Position numbers and translations under genes: made by a program
The notes under the pieces: model-generated
Database searches by the model: none
What the model was told of the DNA's origin: nothing
The model's input: the letters and a program-made list of their open reading frames with translations, nothing else
Part shown: in pieces, positions 56,126-64,000 of the stretch
Numbering within the stretch: position 1 is the stretch's first letter
Layout of the letters: each line of letters starts with the position of its first letter
Assembly (NCBI GenBank): GCA_027493405.1
Contig: JAOSKV010000003.1
Location: 1 to 64,000 of the forward strand
Length of the DNA: 64,000 bases
DNA from: FEB-22 sp003105195
GTDB taxonomy: Bacteria; Pseudomonadota; Alphaproteobacteria; Rhizobiales; Xanthobacteraceae
Direction: 5' to 3'

Positions 56126-58838
56126 ATGGACGATCTGCTGCGCGAATTCCTGACCGAAACCAACGAGAGCCTCGACGTCGTCGACGTGGAGCTCGTGCGC
56201 TTCGAGCAGGACCCGAACAATGCGGGCATCCTCGACAACATCTTCCGCCTCGTTCACACGATCAAAGGCACCTGCGGCTTCCTCGGCCTGCCGCGCCTGG
56301 AAGCGCTGGCGCACGCCGCCGAGACGCTGATGGGCAAGTTCCGCGACGGCATGCCGGTCACCGGCGAGGCCGTCACGCTGATCCTGTCCACCATCGACCG
56401 CCTCAAGCAGGTGCTCGCGGATCTCGAGGCCAACGAGCAGGAGCCCGAGGGATCGGACACCGACCTGATCGGCGAGCTCGAGCGCCAGGGGGCCCCCGGG
56501 GGGGGGGCGGCCCCCCCCCGGGGGCCCCCCGCGGGGGGGGCCGAAAGGGCGGGGGGGGGGGGGGGGGGGGGGAGGGGGGGGCCCCCCCCCCCCCCGGGGG
56601 GGGGGGGCCCGCGGGGGGCGCGCGCCCCCCCCCCCCGCCCCCCCCCCCCCCCGGCCCCGCCGCCGCCCCCCCCCCCCCGGGCGGGGGGGGGAGAAGGCGG
56701 ACGCCCGGAAGGCGGACGCAAGGAAGGCGGACGCGAAGGCCAAGGGTCCCGCGCGCAAGCCGGCGAGCGAGGGCGAGGAGGAGAAGTCCGACACCAAGGT
56801 CGCGAACCAGTCGATCCGCGTCAATGTCGAGACGCTCGAGAACCTGATGACCATGGTCTCGGAGCTGGTGCTCACCCGCAACCAGCTGCTCGAGATCGTG
56901 CGCCGCCACGAGGATTCGGAGTTCAAGGTCCCGCTGCAGCGGCTCTCCAACGTGACGGCGGAGCTGCAGGAAGGCGTCATGAAGACGCGCATGCAGCCGA
57001 TCGGCAACGCCTGGCAGAAGCTGCCGCGCATCGTGCGCGACCTCGCGACCGAGCTCGACAAGGACATCGAGCTCGAGATGCACGGGGCGGAGACCGAGCT
57101 CGACCGCCAGGTGCTCGACCTGATCAAGGATCCGCTCACCCACATGGTGCGCAACTCGGCCGACCACGGGCTGGAGACGCCCGAGGAGCGGCGCGCCGCC
57201 AAGAAGCCCGAGAAGGGCACGATCCGACTCTCCGCCTATCACGAGGGCGGCCACATCATCATCGAGATCGCCGACGACGGCCGCGGGCTCAACACCGAAC
57301 GGATCAAGGCCAAGCTGGTCGCCAACGGGCTCGCGTCGGAGATCGACGTCGAGAAGATGACCGAGGCGCAGATCCACAAGTTCATCTTCGCGCCGGGCTT
57401 CTCGACCGCCGCCAAGGTGACGAGCGTGTCCGGCCGCGGCGTCGGCATGGACGTGGTGCGCAACAACATCGACCAGATCGGCGGCACCATCGACGTGAAG
57501 TCGGTGATGGGCGAGGGTTCGAGCTTCACGATCAAGATCCCGCTCACGCTGGCGATCGTCTCCGCGCTGATCGTGGAGGCCGCCGGTGACCGCTTCGCGA
57601 TTCCGCAGCTCTCGGTGATCGAGCTGGTGCGGGCGCAGACCAATTCCGAGCACCGCATCGAGCGCATCAAGGACACGCCGGTCCTGCGGCTGCGCAACAA
57701 GCTCCTGCCGCTGATCCATCTCAAGAAGCTGCTGAAGATCGACGATGGCGGCGAGAGCGAGCCGGAGAACGGCTTCATCGTGGTGACGCAGGTCGGCAGC
57801 CAGACCTTCGGCATCGTGGTCGACGGCGTGTTCCACACCGAGGAGATCGTGGTGAAGCCGATGTCGACCAAGCTTCGCCACATCAACATGTTCTCGGGCA
57901 ACACGATCCTGGGCGACGGCTCGGTGATCATGATCATCGACCCGAATGGCATCGCGCAGTCGGTCGGCTCGTCCGCGGCGCACGACGCCGAGGAGGAGAG
58001 CGAGGCGCAGCGCAACGCCACGATCGAGAAGACGATCTCGCTGCTGGTGTTCCGCGCCGGCTCGCCGGAGCCGAAGGCGGTGCCGCTGTCGCTGGTCACG
58101 CGGCTCGAGGAGGTCGACTGCAAGAAGATCGAGCAGTCCAACGGGCGCTACCTGGTGCAGTACCGCGGCCAGCTGATGCCGCTGGTGCGCGTGTCCGAAA
58201 ACGTGCGGGTGAAGACCGAGGGCGCCCAGCCGCTGCTGGTGTTCTCCGACGCGGGCCGCTCGATGGGCCTCGTGGTCGACGAGATCGTCGACATCGTCGA
58301 GGACCGGCTCGACATCCAGGTCGGCAGCGACGTCCCCGGCGTGCTCGGCTCGGCCGTGATCAAGGGCCAGGCGACCGAGGTCATCGACGTCGGTCACTTC
58401 CTGCCGCTCGCCTTCGAGGACTGGTTCCGCCGCAAGGAGATGCGGGCCGAGGCGCTCACGCGCACGCTGCTGTTCGTCGACGACTCGGCGTTCTTCCGCA
58501 ACATGCTCGCACCGGTGCTCAAGGCGGCGGGCTACGACGTGACCGCGGTCGGCGGCGCCGACGAGGCGCTGGCGATCCTGAAGAGGGGCCAGAGGTTCGA
58601 CGTCGTGGTCTCGGACATCGAGATGCCCGGCATGAACGGCTTCGAGCTCGCCGAGGCGATCCGCGCCGACGCGCGCACCGCGCAGACCCCGATCATCGCC
58701 CTCTCGTCGATCACCTCGCCCGCGACCATCGAGCGCGGCCGGCAGGCGGGCTTCCACGACTTCGTCGCCAAGTTCGACCGGCAGGGCCTGATCGCGGCGC
58801 TGAAGGAATCGACCGTCGAGTGGTCCGAGGCGGCCTGA
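56126..58838 (+). CDS. cheA: Chemotaxis hybrid kinase CheA with C-terminal receiver, central G/C-run block
   Basis: The N-terminal Hpt domain has the phosphorylated His44 in RLVHTIKGTCGFL. A G/C-run block at 56485-56695 then replaces the P1-P3 linker. After it come the dimerisation domain, the HATPase domain with HMVRNSADHGLE (N box), DDGRGL (G1), GRGVGMDVV (G2), a CheW-like domain, and a C-terminal CheY-like receiver with VVVSDIEMPGMNGFE. This CheA-receiver hybrid design allows phosphate return. The frame passes through the block without a stop, but its length there is untrusted. It is followed by cheW after 11 bp. Confidence 0.88.
56485..56695. other. G/C-run block inside cheA, probable artefact
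   Basis: About 210 bp of almost pure G and C runs encode a Gly/Pro/Arg-rich nonsense stretch at the point where CheA proteins have a flexible Ala/Pro/Lys linker. Base-call failure in a GC-rich linker is the simplest reading. It resembles the block at 15280-15845. Confidence 0.7.
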
Positions 58839-58849
58839 GGAAGAGCACC

Positions 58850-59320
58850 ATGAGCGCGAACGACGAGACCCACAACGAATACCTCACCGAATACGTCACG
58901 GTGATGATCGGCGGCCAGCTGTTCGGCCTGCCGATCTCGCGGGTGCAGGACGTCTTCATGCCGGACCGTCTGACCCGGGTGCCGCTCGCGGCGCCCGAGA
59001 TCGCCGGCGTCCTCAACCTGCGCGGCCGCATCGTCACGGCGATCGACATGCGCCGCCGGCTGGGACTGCCGCCGCGCGAGGATGCGCGCCCGCCGATGGC
59101 GGTCGGCATCGAGCTGCGCGGGGAGTCCTACGGCGTGCTGATCGACGCGGTCGGCGAGGTCATGAAGCTCGCGGACGGAACCCGCGAGGCCAATCCGGTC
59201 AACCTCGACGCCAGGCTCGCGCGCGTGTCCGCGGGCGTGCATCGGCTCGACGGGCAGCTGCTCGTGATCCTCGACGTCGATCGCGTCCTCGACACGAGCA
59301 GCGACGCGCTCGCGGCGTGA
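58850..59320 (+). CDS. cheW: Chemotaxis coupling protein CheW
   Basis: This 156 aa CheW-domain protein has TVMIGGQLFGLPISRVQDV, then IAGVLNLRGRIVTAIDMR (the conserved NLRGxIxxxxD) and GVLIDAVGEVM. It joins receptors to CheA. It starts 11 bp after cheA in the same operon. Confidence 0.93.
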   Translation: MSANDETHNEYLTEYVTVMIGGQLFGLPISRVQDVFMPDRLTRVPLAAPEIAGVLNLRGRIVTAIDMRRRLGLPPREDARPPMAVGIELRGESYGVLIDAVGEVMKLADGTREANPVNLDARLARVSAGVHRLDGQLLVILDVDRVLDTSSDALAA

Positions 59321-59387
59321 CCGGACGGAGCCGTTGATGTAGGCGCCCGCGCGGTCCGGCCGCGGGAGAGCAAGGGTGGGAAACGCC

Positions 59388-59753
<366 letters not shown>

Positions 59754-59793
59754 TCCCACGTTCCCTCCCGTCGCGTACCTCGAGTCAGCGTAC

Positions 59794-60959
59794 ATGAGTG
59801 CAGCCACAGCGCCCGCCGCACGCGCCACCGCGCAAGAGCCGATCCGCGTCATGGTGGTGGACGACGCCGTGGTGGTGCGCGGCCTGGTCTCGCGCTGGAT
59901 CGAGGAGGAGCCCGGCTTCAAGGTCGTGGCCTCGCTGCGCACCGGCCGCGAGGCGGTCGACCAGCTCCTGCGCACCGACCCCGACGTGGTCATCCTCGAC
60001 ATCGAGATGCCGGAGCTCGACGGACTCTCGGCGCTGCCGCTGCTGCTCGAGAAGAAGCGCGACCTGATGGTGATCATGGCCTCCACGCTCACGCGGCGCA
60101 ACGCCGAGGTGAGCCTGAAGGCGCTCTCGCTCGGCGCGACCGACTACATCCCGAAGCCGGAGACCAACCGGGAGGTGACCACCTCCACGACCTTCCGGCG
60201 CGAGCTGATCGAGAAGGTGCGCCTGCTCGGCGGCCGGCGCCGGCGCCTGGCGCCGCGCCCCGCGAGCTTCGCGAGCGGCGGCCCGGCGCGGGGAAGCCTC
60301 GCGCAGGCCGAGCCGCGCCCGGTGCCGCATGTCGGCCATCCCTCGACCTTCAAGCTGCGGCCGTTCTCGGGCGCGCCGCCAAGGTGCTGCTGATCGGCTC
60401 CTCCACCGGCGGCCCGCAGGCGCTCACCGCGCTCGCGGCGCGCATCGGCGAGATCTCGGCGCGGGTGCCGATCCTGATCACCCAGCACATGCCGCCGACC
60501 TTCACGACCATCCTGGCCGAGCACCTCGCGCGCGCGAGCGGCCGGCCGGCGCACGAACCCGCCGACGGCGAACCGATCGTGCCGGGCACGATCTACGTGG
60601 CGCCGGGCGGGCGGCACATGCTGGTGAAGAAGGGCGTCAACGGGCCCGCGATCGCGCTCGACGACGGCCCGCTCGTCAATTTCTGCCGCCCGGCGGTCGA
60701 CCCCCTGTTCAAGAGCGCGGCCCAGGTCTGGGGCGGCGGCATCCTCGCCGTCATCCTCACGGGCATGGGCTCGGACGGCACGCGCGGCGCCCAGGAGATC
60801 GTGGCGGCCGGCGGCAACGTGATCGCCCAGGACGAGGCGACCAGCGTGGTCTGGGGCATGCCCGGCGCGGCGGCCCAGGCCGGCGTCTGCTCGGCGGTCC
60901 TGCCCCTCGACCAGATCGCACCGAAGATCGTGCGCGTATTCTCGGGAGACCGGTCGTGA
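59794..60959 (+). CDS. cheB: Protein-glutamate methylesterase CheB, one frameshift
   Basis: CheB removes methyl groups from chemoreceptor glutamates when phosphorylated. The receiver domain has IRVMVVDDAVVVRGLV and phospho-acceptor VILDIEMPELDG. The esterase domain has the catalytic Ser in LIGSSTGGPQAL, His in ITQHMPPTFT and Asp in LTGMGSDGTRGA. One missing base near 60383 breaks the frame at the domain linker: GAPPRCC should read GAPPKVLLIG. The stop overlaps the cheR start as GTGA. Confidence 0.92.
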
Positions 60960-61813
60960 CCCCGCTCGACTACGACTACCTGCGACGGCTCCTGAAGGAG
61001 CGCTCGGGCCTCGTGCTGTCGGCCGACAAGCAGTACCTGGTCGAGAGCCGGCTGCTGCCGGTCGCGCGCAAGGCGGGCCTCGGCGGCCTGAGCGAGCTGG
61101 TGGCGAAGATCAAGGGCAACGACGCGCGCCTCACCGTCGAGGTGGTCGAGGCCATGACGACCAACGAGTCGTTCTTCTTCCGCGACAAGGTGCCGTTCGA
61201 GCACTTCACCGGAACCATGCTGCCGGCGCTGTTGGCGTCGCGCGCGAACCAGCGGCGCATCCGCATCTGGTGCGCGGCCGCCTCGACCGGCCAGGAGCCC
61301 TATTCGCTCGGGATCTGCCTGAAAGAGATGAAGGACAAGCTCGCGGGCTGGCGCATCGAGCTCACCGGCACCGACCTCTCGGGCGAGGTGCTCGAGAAGG
61401 CGAAGGCCGGCATCTACAGCCAGTTCGAGGTGCAGCGCGGGCTGCCGATCCAGCTGCTGGTGAAGTACTTCGTGCAGAACGGCGACATGTGGCAGATCTC
61501 GCCCGAGGTCCGCGCCATGGTGCAGTACCGACCCCTCAACCTGCTCGCCGATTTCTCGCATCTCGGCACGTTCGACGTGGTGTTCTGCCGCAACGTGCTG
61601 ATCTATTTCGACCAGGACACCAAGATCGACGTGCTCAACCGCATCGCGCGGCAGCTCGAGCCCGACGGCTTCCTGGTGCTGGGCGCGGCCGAGACCGTGG
61701 TCGGCCTCACCGACGCGTTCAAGCCGATGGCCGACAAGCGCGGCCTCTACGTCCGGAACGGCCCGGCCGCCAAGGCGCCGGCACTGCGTCCCGCCGTGGC
61801 GGCGGTGCGCTGA
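60956..61813 (+). CDS. cheR: Chemotaxis protein methyltransferase CheR
   Basis: This 285 aa SAM-dependent enzyme methylates chemoreceptor glutamates. The start is GTG at 60956, which overlaps the CheB stop. The N-terminal domain has TPLDYDYLRRLLKERSG and TTNESFFFRD, and the methyltransferase core has WCAAASTGQEPYSLG for SAM binding and VFCRNVLIYFD. The length fits the family. It is the last gene of the operon chpT-cheA-cheW-cheY-cheB-cheR. Confidence 0.92.
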   Translation: MTPLDYDYLRRLLKERSGLVLSADKQYLVESRLLPVARKAGLGGLSELVAKIKGNDARLTVEVVEAMTTNESFFFRDKVPFEHFTGTMLPALLASRANQRRIRIWCAAASTGQEPYSLGICLKEMKDKLAGWRIELTGTDLSGEVLEKAKAGIYSQFEVQRGLPIQLLVKYFVQNGDMWQISPEVRAMVQYRPLNLLADFSHLGTFDVVFCRNVLIYFDQDTKIDVLNRIARQLEPDGFLVLGAAETVVGLTDAFKPMADKRGLYVRNGPAAKAPALRPAVAAVR

Positions 61814-61863
61814 TCCGCGCCGATGTCTCGGCGGCCTCATAGGGCCGCTCCGCATCCGGCCCG

Positions 61864-61877
61864 TTGACCTCGGTCAA
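61864..61877. promoter_or_regulatory. FNR/FixK-like box upstream of the PepSY gene
   Basis: TTGACCTCGGTCAA is a perfect 5-4-5 palindrome in the FNR/FixK spacing. It lies 87 bp upstream of the PepSY protein start, a usual distance for an activator site. Confidence 0.4.
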
Positions 61878-61964
61878 ACCACTTTCCGGACGGACATGCA
61901 TCCTGCCCTTCGCGCGTCGCCGGGAATCGGCGCGGCGTGCCGGATCGCATGCGAAGAGATCGTC

Positions 61965-62885
61965 ATGAAAATGTGGTTCCTGAAGCTCCATCGCTGGCTG
62001 GCGCTCGCCTTCGCGCTGCCGCTCGCTGCCGTGCTCGCCACCGGGCTGGTGCTGTCGTTCGGGCCGGGGCGCGGCGCGCGCGCGCGCGGGGGGGGGGGTA
62101 CGCTGCGCGCACAGCGGGTCGAGGCGCTGCTGAGCCAGCACGATCCGCAGGGGCGGGCGCGCGCGCTCGCCTATCGGGCCTATGATCGCACGCTCACCCT
62201 CGGCGCCGGCCGCGCCGCCGGCCCGATGGTGGACACGGCCAGCGGGCAGGCGCGTTCCGGGCCGTCGGTGCTGGCGGTCACGCTGGGGACCGCGCGCCGC
62301 CTGCACGAAACCCTGTTGCTCGATGCCGGCTGGCTCGTGATCGGCTCGACGACGGCCATGCTGGTCATCATCGCGCTCGGCGTGCTGATGGGCTGGCCGC
62401 GGTTCGCCAACACGGTGTCGGGCTGGCACAAGGCGATGGCCTGGAGCCTGTTGCCGCTCATCGTGCTGTCGCCGCTGACCGGGCTCCTGATCGCGGCGGG
62501 CGTCACCTTCACGCCGCGGCCCGCGGCGAGCCCGACGGCGCCGGCCGCGCCGGCGACGCTCGCGGAGGCGGTGCGGGTGGTGGGACGCGACCACGACCTC
62601 TCGGCGCTGGTATGGCTGCGGCCGCTGAACGGGCGCCTCGTGGTGCGTCTGGTCGAGGGCGGGGAATACACGCTCCACGCCGTGACGCGCGACGGCACGA
62701 CGCCGCTGCCGCGGAACTGGCCGCGCCTCTGGCACGAAGGCAACTTCGCGGGCGCGTGGTCGGCGGGCATGAACGTGGTCCTCTCGGTGGCGATGATCGG
62801 CCTGCTGGTGACCGGCCTCTGGATCTGGCTGCGGCGCACGCTCAAACGGCGCGCGCGGCGCGTGCGTCCCTATGCGCCGGCATGA
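61965..62885 (+). CDS. PepSY-associated membrane protein
   Basis: The 306 aa protein has membrane helices at the start (LHRWLALAFALPLAAVLATG), in the middle (LVIGSTTAMLVIIALGVLMG and MAWSLLPLIVLSPLTGLLIA) and near the end (NVVLSVAMIGLLVTGLWIWL), with HRW and WHKAM motifs typical of PepSY_TM proteins. Relatives often act in ferric-siderophore reduction or heme-linked electron transfer. A short G11 run near 62088-62098 may hide a few miscalled residues. The ATG at 61965 gives MKMWFLKLHRW; an earlier ATG at 61896 is less likely. Confidence 0.75.
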   Translation: MKMWFLKLHRWLALAFALPLAAVLATGLVLSFGPGRGARARGGGGTLRAQRVEALLSQHDPQGRARALAYRAYDRTLTLGAGRAAGPMVDTASGQARSGPSVLAVTLGTARRLHETLLLDAGWLVIGSTTAMLVIIALGVLMGWPRFANTVSGWHKAMAWSLLPLIVLSPLTGLLIAAGVTFTPRPAASPTAPAAPATLAEAVRVVGRDHDLSALVWLRPLNGRLVVRLVEGGEYTLHAVTRDGTTPLPRNWPRLWHEGNFAGAWSAGMNVVLSVAMIGLLVTGLWIWLRRTLKRRARRVRPYAPA

Positions 62886-63041
62886 CCGGGCAGGGGCGGT
62901 TCGGGTCGGACCGCCACGTCTTCCGGCTGCTCCAGGGCCGCGCAGGCGTGCGCGGGACCGCGAGCAGCCCGGCGGATTCCGCAGCGCTCGTCTGCGCCGC
63001 CGGAGTGGCGCGCCCCGCGGCGGCGTGTGATAGCGGGGCCG

Positions 63042-63937
63042 ATGCGAAGTCCCGAGCCGGCGCGCGGCTACGACGCGATCCTCATCGGCGTTCTCAGCGG
63101 AATCGGCGCGGCCTCGTGCTGGGCGCTCGGCTTCGTCGCGGTGCGCCATGGGCTCGACGCGGGATTTTCGCCCGCCGACCTGACGATCCACCGTTTCCTG
63201 TGGTCGGGCTTGGCGCTGCTGCCGCTGGTGTGGCGCGGGGGTCTCGCCGACCTCAATGGCATCGGCTGGGGCGGGGGTCTCCTGTTGGCGTTGCTCGGCG
63301 GGCCCGGACTGACCTTCGTGAGCTATTCGGGCTTCCTCTTGGTGCCGCTCGGACACGGCGGCGTCATCCAGCCTTCCTGTGTCGTGCTCGGGGGCTGCTG
63401 CTCGCCACGGTCTGGCTGCGCGAGAGGCTCGTCGCGACGCGCGCCATCGGCGCGCTGGTGATCATCGGCGGCCTCATCGTGATCGGCAGCGAGGCGCTCG
63501 CCACGCTCGGCGCGCACGGTGTCGCCGGCGACCTGATCTTCGTGCTCACCGGCCTCATGTTCGCGGTCTTCGGCATGCTGCTGCGCAAGTGGCGCATCGT
63601 CCCGATGTCGGCGACCGCCGTGATCAGCGTGCTCTCGCTCGGGCTGCTGCCGCTGTATTGGGGCCTCGGCGGCTTCGATCACATGGTCGCGCTCGGGTGG
63701 CGCGAGAACGCATTGCAGGCGCTGGTGCAGGGCGTGCTGGCGGGCCCGGCCGCCGTCTACCTGTTCGCACGCTCGGTGGCGCTGCTCGGCGCCGGGCGCG
63801 CCTCGGTGCTGCCGGCGCTGGTGCCGCCCTTCACACTGCTGACCGGCTGGCTCGTCCTCGGCGAAGTGCCGACGCCGCTGCAGCTCACCGGCCTCGTGGT
63901 CGTTCTTGTCGGCTTCCTGCTGGCGCAGAAGTCGTAG
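63042..63937 (+). CDS. DMT-family (EamA) transporter, one frameshift
   Basis: A ten-helix drug/metabolite transporter with two EamA repeats, about 298 aa. The first repeat begins LIGVLSGIGAASCWALGFVAVRHGL and the second GDLIFVLTGLMFAVFGMLLRKW, ending with VVVLVGFLLAQKS. A one-base indel near 63390, after QPSCVVLG, breaks the frame inside helix 4; both sides are clearly one protein. The ATG at 63042 fits the family N-terminus. The substrate is unknown. Confidence 0.82.
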
Positions 63938-64000
63938 CGGGAAACGGCATTTCCGGTCATCGCCTCGCCCAACCGGCTATGACGCCGCCGCGCCTTCCAC

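Noticed and set aside
56403..58757. 784-aa minus-strand frame opposite cheA
   Set aside because: It is an antisense shadow of the CheA coding frame with no family features.
62085..62098. Gly-rich motif in the PepSY protein
   Set aside because: It stems from an alternating GC stretch followed by a G11 run and is probably miscalled sequence.

Overview
This is a very GC-rich (about 70%) chromosomal segment, most likely from an alphaproteobacterium of the Hyphomicrobiales type. The evidence is a ChpT histidine phosphotransferase beside a chemotaxis operon, a DUF1134/EipA envelope protein, DUF2927 and DUF3830 proteins, and short dispersed palindromes typical of that order. No rRNA, tRNA or CRISPR array was seen. 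The sequence carries many single-base indels that split otherwise conserved genes, and two blocks made almost only of long G and C runs (about 15280-15845 and 56485-56695). I read these as draft-sequence faults. Most genes marked as broken may be intact in the organism.

Region 1 (1-22969) is a defence island, almost all on the minus strand. In transcription order it holds: a GHKL-type ATPase with two coupled partners (22969-19576); a PUA/EVE-like HNH endonuclease on the plus strand (18493-19422), flanked by two diverged copies of the third gene of that module; a 68-residue repeat protein; a DUF262 (GmrSD-like) protein; the tail of an AlbA/Schlafen-like protein; and a class 1 DISARM system in the order drmD, drmMI, then drmA, drmB. 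Between drmMI and drmA lie four extra genes: a gluzincin-like metalloprotease, a 77-residue basic protein, an XRE-HTH/M78 protease, and a PIN-like nuclease whose stop codon overlaps the drmA start. drmB runs off the left edge, so drmC, if present, lies outside.

Region 2 (23156-34277) is mixed: a lysine/alanine-tailed basic protein, an RTX calcium-binding protein with a strong terminator, a broken chemoreceptor, a possible RTX acyltransferase, a DUF3830 protein, a large secreted protein with CPPGT cysteine repeats, a beta-propeller-like protein and a VOC dioxygenase-like protein.

Region 3 (about 34155-50019) is an exopolysaccharide cluster: two Wzz/GumC-type chain-length proteins (one fused to a degenerate tyrosine-kinase domain), two glycosyltransferases, a beta-helix protein, Wzy-like polymerase, Wzx-like flippase, sugar-nucleotide enzymes (RfbA-like, an SDR epimerase, a WecE/RffA-like aminotransferase) and a polyprenyl-phosphate sugar-phosphate transferase. 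Together they suggest a Wzx/Wzy-dependent polymer containing a dTDP-amino-sugar. A TTAAC-type palindrome recurs in its divergent promoters.

Region 4 (50159-64000) holds a dienelactone hydrolase, DUF2927, a coiled-coil membrane protein, EipA, a YHS protein, CysQ, the operon chpT-cheA-cheW-cheY-cheB-cheR, a PepSY membrane protein and a DMT transporter.
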